Of a stretch of DNA of 10,111 nt, positions 1 through 6,515 are shown one piece after another. Positions within the stretch are counted from its first letter, which is position 1. Every line of letters starts with the position of its first letter. Both the position numbers and the translations under genes were made by a program. Under the pieces are notes generated by a model. It was not told where the DNA came from and did not search any database. It saw only the letters and a list, made by a program, of their open reading frames with translations. The DNA comes from Clostridiales bacterium (GTDB lineage: Bacteria > Bacillota > Clostridia > Lachnospirales > WQUN01): assembly GCA_031254075.1 (NCBI GenBank), contig JAIRVD010000052.1, forward strand, positions 1-10,111, given 5' to 3'.

Positions 1-1
1 T

Positions 2-577
2 TGCAGCGAAAAAAACGCTTCCGTTGTTTTTGCGAAAAAAAAAGAAATTGCGATTTCACTTTTGGGCGGGCATCAGCTTAACAACGCCGCTGTTGCAATT
101 GACGCGATAAAAGTTTTGCGCAAGAAGGGTTGGATGGTTTCGGATGACGCGATAAAAAACGGTTTTGAAAAAACAAAATGGGCGGGGCGTTTTGAAATTA
201 TTTCGAACAACCCGACTTTCATTATTGACGCCGCGCACAATCCGCAGGGAATTCAAGCGGCGATAAACACTTTGCAAAAAATTTATCCCGGCAGAAAATA
301 TATATTTATTTTCGGCGTTCTTGCGGACAAAGATTATCAAAAAATGGCGGAGCTTCTCGCCCCGCACGCGAAGAAATTCATTTTGGTTACGCCCGGAAAT
401 CCGCGCGCGCTGCCCGCGTCGGAACTTGCAAAATTTTTGAAGCATGATAATATCGTTTCCGATTCAATTAAACACGGGATTGAGCTTGCAAGGCAAACAG
501 CGCAACCCGACGATATTATTTGTGCGCTCGGTTCGCTTAAAACGATTGGAAAAATACGAGGGATTTTAAATGAATAA
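2..577 (+). CDS. folC: Folylpolyglutamate synthase / dihydrofolate synthase, C-terminal part (5' end outside window)
   Basis: The frame is open from base 2 to the stop at 575-577, giving the last 191 residues; the N-terminal ATP-binding core lies upstream of the window. Visible family marks are the GGHQLNNAAVA segment (bases 65-97), the DAAHNPQG motif near bases 230-253 that opens the C-terminal Mur-ligase-type domain, the FGVLADKDY segment, and the closing GSLKTIGKIR, which matches the family's usual G-S-L-x-x-x-G-x-x-R ending. FolC adds glutamate to dihydropteroate and/or to tetrahydrofolates in the cytoplasm, using ATP; polyglutamylation keeps folates inside the cell. The gene overlaps the start of folT by 8 bases, so the two are almost certainly cotranscribed and serve folate salvage together. 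Whether this copy also has dihydrofolate synthase activity cannot be judged without the N-terminus. The UUG at 62 is not the start: coding sequence continues upstream of it. Confidence 0.93.
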   Translation, partial: CSEKNASVVFAKKKEIAISLLGGHQLNNAAVAIDAIKVLRKKGWMVSDDAIKNGFEKTKWAGRFEIISNNPTFIIDAAHNPQGIQAAINTLQKIYPGRKYIFIFGVLADKDYQKMAELLAPHAKKFILVTPGNPRALPASELAKFLKHDNIVSDSIKHGIELARQTAQPDDIICALGSLKTIGKIRGILNE

Positions 578-1076
578 TTCGCACACAAAAAAAATCGTAA
601 TACTCGCGTTTTTGATTGCAATGGAAATCATTCTTACGCGGGTTTTTAAAATTGAAACGCCGACCTTAAGAATGAGTTTCGGATTTATTGCCGTTGCGAT
701 AATGGGGATGCTGTACGGTCCGTTATATGCGGGGTTTGCCGCGGCTATCGCTGATTTTACCGGTGCAACAATGGTTTTCGGAAGTGCCTATCCCGGACTG
801 ACGGTAACGGCATTTTTAATCGGCGTTGTTTACGGATTGTTTTTGCACAAGCATCCAATAAAATTTTGGCGCATTTGCGTTGCAGTAACTATTGTAATAA
901 TCGGTTTAAACTTGATTTTGGATACGTTTTGGCTTTCGATTCTTCATAACAGAGGCATTCTCGCGCTTCTTCCCGAACGCATTTTCAGAACAATCGTCAT
1001 GCTGCCGATTCAAATTATTTGCATTCGCTTTATCGCAAGCAGGAGATTTGATTTTATATATAAAAAATATCAATAA
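570..1076 (+). CDS. folT: Folate-specific substrate-binding (S) component of an ECF transporter
   Basis: A 168-residue, very hydrophobic protein of the size usual for ECF S components. The pattern fits the FolT group: an N-terminal helix (residues 9-24), the segment R34-M-S-F-G-F-I-A, then MLYGPLYAGFAAAIADFTGA (47-66, with the characteristic G-P and a buried D62), further helices at about 76-92, 100-122 and 141-155, and a PERIFR segment (135-140) before the last helix. S components bind the vitamin in the membrane and need a shared EcfA/EcfA'/EcfT energising module, which is not in this window and must be encoded elsewhere. Overlap with folC (8 bases) supports folate as ligand, since imported folate is trapped by polyglutamylation. 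The start at 570 has a GAGGG ribosome site at 558-562, 7 bases upstream. No separate leader exists, so a tetrahydrofolate riboswitch directly before it is excluded. A related vitamin S component is the main alternative. Confidence 0.88.
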   Translation: MNNSHTKKIVILAFLIAMEIILTRVFKIETPTLRMSFGFIAVAIMGMLYGPLYAGFAAAIADFTGATMVFGSAYPGLTVTAFLIGVVYGLFLHKHPIKFWRICVAVTIVIIGLNLILDTFWLSILHNRGILALLPERIFRTIVMLPIQIICIRFIASRRFDFIYKKYQ

Positions 1077-1087
1077 AACAGATTTTG

Positions 1088-1096
1088 TGGTATATT
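1088..1096 (+). promoter_or_regulatory. Probable extended -10 promoter of the amino-acid ABC importer operon
   Basis: In the 64-base gap after folT, TG (1088-1089), one base, then TATATT (1091-1096) forms an extended -10 element one base from consensus. No good -35 lies 16-18 bases upstream, as is common for extended -10 promoters. Transcription would begin near 1103. The leader then has a 10-base palindrome TAAAATTTTA (1105-1114) and a small hairpin TCGCT-TT-AGCGA (1115-1126) just before the ribosome site AAAGGA (1129-1134). These could be operator or leader elements, but nothing identifies a regulator. Confidence 0.42.
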
Positions 1097-1140
1097 TTAC
1101 ATATTAAAATTTTATCGCTTTAGCGAAGAAAGGAATTATC

Positions 1141-1947
1141 ATGAAAAAAGTTTTACTTATCACGGCAATTATGGTTGCCGCGCTTTTTGTCGCGTGCGGC
1201 AAGAAGGACAATGTGCTTGTTGTCGGCGTTACGCAGTTTGAGCCGATGAATTTCTTGGACGCGAACGGAAACTGGACGGGATTTGACACCGAGTTTGCGC
1301 TTGCGGTCGGCGAAAGGCTCGGCATGGAAATTCAATTTCAAGAAATTACATGGAGCCAAAAATTTATCGAATTGCAAGCAGGAACGATTGACGCAATTTG
1401 GAACGGCATGACGGCAAACACGGTTGACAGCGCAACGGGGCGTCCGCGGCATGAGGATGTTGATTTTTCATACAGCTACATGCTTAACACGCAATGCGTT
1501 GTAATCAGAACAGACAGGGTAGGGGAATTTACATCCGCCGCCGATTTGGCCGGCAGAACGGCAGCCGCAGAAGAAGGCTCGGCAGGCGACACCGTCGCAA
1601 ACGAAGTGATTGGAGCGGACGGCTCATTCATCGGTGTAGTTGCGCAAATTGACACATTTATCGAAGTAAAATCAGGTGCGGTTGATTTTGCCGTGGTGGA
1701 CAGCATTTTGGCGCATCAAATTGCCGGTACGGGAGATTTCGGCGACCTTATGGTAGCGGAACTTTCACTCGGCGCGAGGCAGGAAGTATATGCAATCGGC
1801 TTGCCAATCGGCAGTGATTTGGTCGAACAAATTAACAACGCAATCATGGAGCTGTACAGTGACGGTACGCTCAGAAGAATTGCCGAAAAATACGGACTTG
1901 AAGAATCAGTTGTAATCGGCACGCAACCAATTTCCTCTATGCACTGA
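1141..1947 (+). CDS. Polar amino-acid ABC transporter substrate-binding lipoprotein (family 3)
   Basis: A 268-residue solute-binding protein of the SBP_bac_3 type. Residues 1-18 form a lipoprotein signal (MKK, hydrophobic stretch, lipobox F-V-A-C with Cys19 as the acylated residue), so the mature protein is membrane-anchored outside the cytoplasm. The mature part opens with VLVVGVTQFEPMNFLDANGNWTG (25-47) and GFDTEFALAVGERLG (47-61), the standard first lobe. LQAGTIDAIWNGMT (78-91) and DVDFSYSYM (106-114) follow. The second lobe has AAEEGSAGD (142-150) and VDFAVVDS (181-188), where D187 is placed like the acidic residue that holds the ligand amino group. It delivers an amino acid, probably polar, to the permease and ATPase encoded next; the exact ligand (glutamine, cystine, histidine or arginine class) cannot be read from sequence alone. 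The start is set by AAAGGA at 1129-1134. Its stop overlaps the next ATG by one base (TGATG). Confidence 0.93.
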   Translation: MKKVLLITAIMVAALFVACGKKDNVLVVGVTQFEPMNFLDANGNWTGFDTEFALAVGERLGMEIQFQEITWSQKFIELQAGTIDAIWNGMTANTVDSATGRPRHEDVDFSYSYMLNTQCVVIRTDRVGEFTSAADLAGRTAAAEEGSAGDTVANEVIGADGSFIGVVAQIDTFIEVKSGAVDFAVVDSILAHQIAGTGDFGDLMVAELSLGARQEVYAIGLPIGSDLVEQINNAIMELYSDGTLRRIAEKYGLEESVVIGTQPISSMH

Positions 1948-2591
1948 TGGGTCTTTGGAATGTCACACTAAGTCTTTGGAGCGGATTTCAAACCACGCTT
2001 CTGCTGTTTTTTTTGACACTCGCGTTTGCGTTGCCATTGGGGCTTTTGATTTCATTCGGCTCGATGTCAAAATTCGCTCCGCTGCGTTACGCGGTGAAGA
2101 TTTTTGTGTGGATTATTCGCGGTACGCCGCTTATGCTTCAAATCATTATTATTTTCTACGTGCCTGCACTGTTTTTCGGTACGCCGATTTCAACACGGTT
2201 TATCGCGGCTGTCATTGCTTTCGTTATTAATTACGCCTGCTATTTCAGCGAAATTTATCGCGGCGGAATAGAAAGCATTTCTAACAGCCAGTTCGAAGCG
2301 GGGCAGGCTTTGGGCATGACGAAATCGCAAATATTTTTTCGCGTAATTCTTCTGCAAGTTATAAAGCGCATTGCCGCGCCGATGTCTAACGAAGTAATTA
2401 CGCTTGTGAAAGACACCGCGCTTGCACGCGTTATCGCGGTTGTTGAAATTATCAGGGTTGCGGAAAATATTATGTCGGGCGGGCTGATTTGGCCGCTGTT
2501 TTATACCGCGGTGTTTTTCTTGTTGTCCGTCGGAATCCTCACGCTGATGTTCGGGTTTCTGGAAAAGAAACTCAGCTATTTCAGGGCATAG
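1947..2591 (+). CDS. Polar amino-acid ABC transporter permease (HisM/GlnP type)
   Basis: A 214-residue integral membrane protein of the usual size for this family, with about five predicted helices (roughly residues 14-37, 50-75, 84-102, 138-175 in part, 181-203). The ATPase-contact EAA loop is clear at residues 117-130 (EAGQALGMTKSQIF), and the KDTAL motif at 155-159 matches the family's usual K-D-T-S/A-L. RGTPLMLQ (58-65) is another hallmark of the polar amino-acid permeases. It probably works as a homodimer, since there is only one permease gene. The ATG shares a base with the preceding stop (TGATG) and no strong ribosome site precedes it, so translation is likely coupled to the binding-protein gene. 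Confidence 0.94.
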   Translation: MGLWNVTLSLWSGFQTTLLLFFLTLAFALPLGLLISFGSMSKFAPLRYAVKIFVWIIRGTPLMLQIIIIFYVPALFFGTPISTRFIAAVIAFVINYACYFSEIYRGGIESISNSQFEAGQALGMTKSQIFFRVILLQVIKRIAAPMSNEVITLVKDTALARVIAVVEIIRVAENIMSGGLIWPLFYTAVFFLLSVGILTLMFGFLEKKLSYFRA

Positions 2592-2600
2592 GGGTAATTT

Positions 2601-3401
2601 ATGGTTGCTTTGAATGAAAAAGTTGTTTTGGAAGTAAAACGGCTTTCAAAAAAATTTGATTCTTCGGATGTTTTGAAAAGCGTCGATTTCACGCTCGAAG
2701 AAGGCGAGACTCTTGCGATTATCGGCTCGTCGGGCAGCGGAAAGACGACGCTTTTGCGCTGTTTAAATTTTCTCGAACGCCCCGATGCCGGTTATATTTC
2801 CGTTCGCGGAAACGCGCTGTTCGATTCGGAAGACCATAATGTTTCGAAAAAAGATATCAGACAAAATCGTTTGCATTTCGGATTGGTGTTTCAGTCGTTT
2901 AACTTATTCCCGCAATATACCGCGCTGAAAAACGTTGTTCTTGCGCCCGAACTTTTGGCAAAAGAACGAAAGGATTACAAAGCAAATAAAAAATCCGTCA
3001 TTGAGGAAATTCGTAATGACGGATTAAAATTGCTTGAACAGGTCGGCTTGTCGGAGCGGCGCGATTATTATCCGCATCAGCTTTCCGGCGGACAGCAGCA
3101 ACGCGTTGCAATCGCTCGCGCGCTCGCGCTTAAACCCGATATTCTTTGTTTCGACGAACCGACTTCCGCATTAGACCCCGAGCTTACGGGCGAAGTATTA
3201 AAGGTTATTCGCAGTCTTGCCGCAACGAAAAAATCCATGGTCATCGTTACGCATGAAATGCAGTTCGCACGTGATGTCGCCGATAAAATTTTATTTATGG
3301 ACGATGGCGCCGTAATCGAATACGGCAAACCCGAAGATGTCTTTGACAATCCTTCAAGCGACCGAATGAAAAAATTTTTAGAGAGATATAACTCGATTTA
3401 G
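2601..3401 (+). CDS. Polar amino-acid ABC transporter ATPase (GlnQ/HisP type)
   Basis: A 266-residue ABC nucleotide-binding protein with every core element: Walker A GSSGSGKTT (42-50), Q-loop Q98 in VFQSFNLFP, signature LSGGQQQR (161-168), Walker B ILCFDEP (181-187) with catalytic E186, D-loop SALD (189-192) and switch H218 in VTHEM. The VFQSFNLFPQYTALKN segment is typical of the PAO/HAAT amino-acid importers. It energises the permease encoded 9 bases upstream. An insertion of roughly 15-20 residues between the Q-loop and signature (about 119-140, charged, KERKDYKANKKSVIEE) makes it longer than the usual 240-250 residues. A GGGG run at 2591-2594 serves as ribosome site. The stop TAG (3399-3401) overlaps the opposing exporter gene's stop, so it is the last gene of the operon. 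Confidence 0.95.
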   Translation: MVALNEKVVLEVKRLSKKFDSSDVLKSVDFTLEEGETLAIIGSSGSGKTTLLRCLNFLERPDAGYISVRGNALFDSEDHNVSKKDIRQNRLHFGLVFQSFNLFPQYTALKNVVLAPELLAKERKDYKANKKSVIEEIRNDGLKLLEQVGLSERRDYYPHQLSGGQQQRVAIARALALKPDILCFDEPTSALDPELTGEVLKVIRSLAATKKSMVIVTHEMQFARDVADKILFMDDGAVIEYGKPEDVFDNPSSDRMKKFLERYNSI

Positions 3402-5119
3402 TCATTGACTATAATATAATCAGCATAAAGCCCGCCGCGTTTTACAAGTTCGTCGTGGGCGCCGATATCTTCAATTTGTCCGTCTTTCAGGACAATGATT
3501 TTATCGGCTTTTTTTATTGTCGAAAGACGATGCGCGATAATGATTGTTGTGCGATTGCGCATTACGTCGTCCATTGCTTCGCGGATTTGTTTTTCGGTTT
3601 CGACATCGACGGCGGCGGTTGCTTCGTCGAGAATCAGAATCGGGCGGTCGCGAAGAACCGCACGCGCTATTGAAACGCGTTGCTTCTGTCCGCCGGAAAG
3701 GCGCAAACCGCGTTCGCCGACGAGGGTTTCGTAGCCGTCGTTTAATTCGCCGATGAATTCGTCCGCGCGTGCCAGGCGCGACGCTTCGATTATTTCTTCG
3801 CGATTGGCTTCGGGGCGTCCGTAACCGATGTTTTCCGCCAAAGTATCGTTGAAAAGAAATACATCCTGAATTACATTGCTGATGGAATGCCGCAATGATT
3901 TTAACGAAACATCGCGTAAATCATATCCGTCTAAAATTATTTCGCCCTCAACGGGGTCGTAGAAACGGTTGAGTAGGTTTATAAACGTCGTTTTGCCGAC
4001 GCCCGTAGGTCCTACCAGCGCAACCACTTCGCCCGGTTTTATTTCAACCGAAATATTTTTTAAAACATCATTACCCTCAATATAATGGAACGAAACATTT
4101 TTATAAAAAATATGTCCTTTTACATTTTTCAACTCGTGCGGATTTTCTTTTTCTTTTATATCAATTTCTGCGTCGAGAATTTCAAAAACGCGTTCCGCGC
4201 CGGCGATTGCGGTTTGCAAGTCTTCGTTAATTCGCGCAAGTTGTGTAAGCGGTTGATAAAAAATATTTAAATACATTAAAAACGCCACGATGTCCGCAAC
4301 GGGAATGCGTCCGTGCAATGCCATAAAACCGCCGTACGCGATTACAAGAACCGAGCCCACGCTTGAAAAATACTGCGTCGCGCTGCCGTAAACCGCGCTT
4401 AACCTCAGCGCGCGAAGCACTGCAACGGCTTCTTCATGGGAAGATTTTTTTATTTTTTCTTCTTCGCGTTCGTGCTGATTAAAAACTTGAATTTCTTTCA
4501 TTCCGGAAATATTATCCTGCAAATTTGCGTTAAGCTCGCCCAAAATTTTTTGCCGTTCACGAAAAAGCGGAAGAACCTTTTTCGCAAACAAAACCGAAGC
4601 AATAACAAGAAGCGGCGTTGTGATTAAACTTAACGCCGCAAGCAGCGGATTAATTAGAAATAAAATGATTGCGACGCCGATTATAATCGCGACGTTTACG
4701 ATAATATCCGGCACGGCGTGCGCAATAAGAACTTCGATATTTTGCGTATCATTAACGACGCGCGACATAATTTGTCCCGTTTGTTTATCGTGATAAAATT
4801 TCATCGAAAGCTTTTGCAATGTCGCATAAACGCGCGTGCGAAGCTCCGCGACAAAATGCCATGCCGCGTAATGCGTAAAATATGACCGTATGTACGAACA
4901 CACCGCCTGTGCCAAATACACCGCCGCAAGGATAATTCCAAGCCGAAGAGCTTCTTCCGCAAGTCGTATGTCTGCATTCACAGCCATATCCGTAAGCCGC
5001 CGCACCACCAACGGCGCATACAACTGTGACGCCGTCATTCCGATAATCGCCAAAAGCGAAACGAGTAGCCATCCCCAATATTTTTTCGACGCTTTTACTA
5101 ATTTAAATAGAAGTTTCAT
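3398..5119 (-). CDS. ABC exporter with fused membrane and ATPase domains (MsbA/MdlB/BmrA-like)
   Basis: A 573-residue half-transporter of the type IV exporter fold. Residues 1-315 hold six membrane helices (about 16-36, 57-80, 137-157, 160-180, 250-270 and 275-290), with the intracellular coupling segment FYHDKQTGQIMSRVVNDTQ (108-126). The ATPase domain follows: Walker A GPTGVGKTT (370-378), Q-loop Q418, signature LSGGQKQR (474-481), Walker B ILILDEA (494-500) with catalytic E499, and switch H530. The D-loop reads TAAVD rather than the common TSALD, a conservative change. With an intact glutamate it can act as a homodimer; no partner half-transporter is present, the neighbour being an MFS exporter instead. 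Likely role is export of a lipophilic compound or lipid; substrate unknown. On the minus strand AGGAG lies about 6 bases ahead of the ATG, which overlaps the MFS stop as ATGA, so both are translated from one mRNA. Confidence 0.93.
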   Translation of the reverse strand: MKLLFKLVKASKKYWGWLLVSLLAIIGMTASQLYAPLVVRRLTDMAVNADIRLAEEALRLGIILAAVYLAQAVCSYIRSYFTHYAAWHFVAELRTRVYATLQKLSMKFYHDKQTGQIMSRVVNDTQNIEVLIAHAVPDIIVNVAIIIGVAIILFLINPLLAALSLITTPLLVIASVLFAKKVLPLFRERQKILGELNANLQDNISGMKEIQVFNQHEREEEKIKKSSHEEAVAVLRALRLSAVYGSATQYFSSVGSVLVIAYGGFMALHGRIPVADIVAFLMYLNIFYQPLTQLARINEDLQTAIAGAERVFEILDAEIDIKEKENPHELKNVKGHIFYKNVSFHYIEGNDVLKNISVEIKPGEVVALVGPTGVGKTTFINLLNRFYDPVEGEIILDGYDLRDVSLKSLRHSISNVIQDVFLFNDTLAENIGYGRPEANREEIIEASRLARADEFIGELNDGYETLVGERGLRLSGGQKQRVSIARAVLRDRPILILDEATAAVDVETEKQIREAMDDVMRNRTTIIIAHRLSTIKKADKIIVLKDGQIEDIGAHDELVKRGGLYADYIIVND

Positions 5120-6396
5120 TTCGTCTCCTCTGCCGGCAAACCGGCTTTCAGCAAGGTTTTATCAAACATAAAGACGAATCCCATGAAAAAAACGGCTGCA
5201 CCGGTTCCGATAAGAATATAGCGGATGTCTACGGCGTCGCCGAGCGGTCCCCATAAAATCATTCCGAGCGGCATCATCAGGCTTGACATCATCATAAGGA
5301 CGGAAAAAACCCTGCCCATCAGCGCAGGTTCTACGGTGCTTTGCAGCGTAGCCATCATCGGCGGGTTAAACCAGTTTAGAATCAGCCCCGTAAAGCCCAT
5401 ACATATTGCGTAAAACCAAAAACCCGAAATCAAACCGAGCCCGACCGTTCCTACGCCCAAAAGAAAAGTTGATAAAGCCATGGTGCGGCTTCGGTTTTTG
5501 AATCCGCCCCAAATGCCGATTGTTAAGCCGCCGAGAAGCATTCCGACGAAGAATGCGGATTCTGCCAATGCAAGGCGTTGTTCCGCCTGAACGGAAAAAC
5601 CGAATACATTCCAAATATCGTCGCCCCACTGGCGCGCTACTTGCAAAGGCGTCATCATGGCAACGGGAGCTGATAAAATATTGAAAAAAGCGCTTAGTAT
5701 TAAAAACTTTTTTAAGAACGGTTGTGTTCCGATATATTTTATTCCTTCTGTAATTTCAATGAAATATTGTTCCGCGCCGGGTTTTGATTCTTTTTCCTTC
5801 GAACGGGCAGGAACTTTTACAAGAAAAAATAAAACGCCGCTGCCGATTAGGGCAGTGACGACGTCAATGAACATTAATGAATAAATCGGTGCGACGAGAA
5901 GAAGTGCGCCGCCTGCCATCGGCGAGGCAAGCATAACGAACGATTGCATTCCGCCGCTGAAACCGTTTGCGCGTGTTAAATGCTCTTTCGGAACAAGCTC
6001 GGGAACCAGCGCGTTAACCGCGGGCATTTGAACGCCTTGCCCGAACGTTCGTATAACCATACAAAAAAGCAGAAGCCCCGTTATCAGAAGTTTTGATAAT
6101 CCAAAATCAAAAACAAATAAAATCGCCAATCCCAATGTGAAAACGGAAATAATCGTATCGGCGATGATGATTAAATATTTTTTATTATATCGGTCTGCCC
6201 AAACCCCCGCGAACGGCGAAATAAAAAACATCGGCAGCACACCCGCAATTGCCATAAGCGTCATCATAACGCCGGATTGTGTTTGCAATGTGATATGCCA
6301 CGCAATCGCGTAATGCACTAACATTGAACCAAACAGGGTGATTCCCTGTCCGGTTATAAACAGAAAAACATTGCGCTTCCAATTTTTTATTTCCAT
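5116..6396 (-). CDS. Major facilitator superfamily exporter (MFS_3 / macrolide-enterobactin exporter type)
   Basis: A 426-residue protein with about twelve hydrophobic segments. The MFS motif A-like loop GVWADRYNKK is at residues 64-73, after the second helix. A charged cytoplasmic loop (about 196-220, ARSKEKESKPGAEQ) separates the two six-helix halves. GRVFSVLMMM (361-370), the VPELVPKEHLTRANG segment (131-145) and SPMAGGALL (158-166) are typical of the MFS_3 group that includes macrolide efflux proteins and the enterobactin exporter EntS. It probably exports a small hydrophobic compound by proton antiport; the substrate cannot be named. It is the first gene of a minus-strand operon, with ribosome site GAGG (bases 6402-6405 read in reverse) 5 bases before the ATG. 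It is divergent from tetR, the classic arrangement for a TetR-controlled exporter. Confidence 0.9.
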   Translation of the reverse strand: MEIKNWKRNVFLFITGQGITLFGSMLVHYAIAWHITLQTQSGVMMTLMAIAGVLPMFFISPFAGVWADRYNKKYLIIIADTIISVFTLGLAILFVFDFGLSKLLITGLLLFCMVIRTFGQGVQMPAVNALVPELVPKEHLTRANGFSGGMQSFVMLASPMAGGALLLVAPIYSLMFIDVVTALIGSGVLFFLVKVPARSKEKESKPGAEQYFIEITEGIKYIGTQPFLKKFLILSAFFNILSAPVAMMTPLQVARQWGDDIWNVFGFSVQAEQRLALAESAFFVGMLLGGLTIGIWGGFKNRSRTMALSTFLLGVGTVGLGLISGFWFYAICMGFTGLILNWFNPPMMATLQSTVEPALMGRVFSVLMMMSSLMMPLGMILWGPLGDAVDIRYILIGTGAAVFFMGFVFMFDKTLLKAGLPAEETK

Positions 6397-6426
6397 TTTC
6401 GCCTCACAATTTTTTTTGTTTTTAAG

Positions 6427-6454
6427 TTTATATCAAAAAAATGGTTGACGCAAA
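6427..6454 (-). promoter_or_regulatory. Possible promoter of the MFS-ABC exporter operon
   Basis: Read on the minus strand, TATAAA (6432 to 6427) is a good -10 box. TTTGCG or TTGCGT (in 6448-6454) lies 15-16 bases upstream as a weak -35. This -35 overlaps the -35 of the opposite tetR promoter and the inverted repeat at 6447-6468, so a bound repressor could shut both. The weak -35 and short spacer make the call tentative. Confidence 0.4.
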
Positions 6455-6474
6455 CGAATGATTGTGTCTATAAT
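6445..6474 (+). promoter_or_regulatory. Sigma-70 type promoter of the tetR-EFR1-ABC operon
   Basis: TTGACG (6445-6450) is a near-consensus -35 and TATAAT (6469-6474) a perfect -10, with an 18-base spacer. Transcription would begin near 6481, about 35 bases before the tetR ATG. The spacer is filled by an inverted repeat, and a second inverted repeat starts at the -10, as expected for a repressor-controlled promoter. Confidence 0.75.
6447..6468. promoter_or_regulatory. Candidate TetR operator 1 (inverted repeat in promoter spacer)
   Basis: GACGCAA (6447-6453), 8 bases, TTGTGTC (6462-6468): six of seven arm positions pair, plus one more inner C-G pair (6455/6460). The 22-base size fits known TetR-family operators. 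It lies between -35 and -10 of the tetR promoter and covers the -35 of the opposite promoter. That this TetR binds here is inference from position and symmetry. Confidence 0.5.
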
Positions 6475-6503
6475 GACAGAAAGTGAAATAACGGTCATAA
6501 TAG
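6468..6503. promoter_or_regulatory. Candidate operator 2 (long inverted repeat over -10 and leader)
   Basis: CTATAATGAC (6468-6477) and GTCATAATAG (6494-6503) are inverted copies matching at 9 of 10 positions, separated by 16 bases. The left arm contains the -10 box and lies mostly upstream of the predicted transcription start, so the repeat cannot fold as an RNA hairpin and is better read as a DNA-binding site. The right arm abuts the tetR ribosome site GGGGG (6503-6507). The spacing is wider than for a usual single TetR dimer. Confidence 0.4.
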
Positions 6504-6515
6504 GGGGCAAAAAAT

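Noticed and set aside
56..445. 129-residue open frame on the minus strand opposite folC
   Set aside because: It is antisense to clear folC motifs, has no recognisable domain and has an amino-acid make-up typical of a reverse-strand shadow.
500..569. Tetrahydrofolate riboswitch ahead of folT
   Set aside because: The region is folC coding sequence and folT overlaps its end; there is no untranslated leader to hold the riboswitch.
1105..1114. TAAAATTTTA palindrome as an ArgR-type arginine box
   Set aside because: It is a simple AT palindrome of 10 bases and lacks the flanking pattern and the tandem arrangement expected of ArgR sites.
3090..3270. Tandem duplication of ABC ATPase sequence within the window (2601-3401, 3398-5119, 7931-8635)
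   Set aside because: The three ATPases belong to different subfamilies (amino-acid importer, fused exporter, MacB-like) and share only the usual core motifs; no recent duplication is seen.
3455..3756. Several open frames on the plus strand at 3455-3756
   Set aside because: They lie opposite the conserved ATPase domain of the ABC exporter, whose Walker B and signature motifs are intact on the minus strand; Arg/Ser-rich composition indicates shadows.
6406..6424. T-rich run after the MFS start region as an intrinsic terminator
   Set aside because: It lies in the upstream region of both divergent genes, has no G/C-rich stem before it and no gene ending there.
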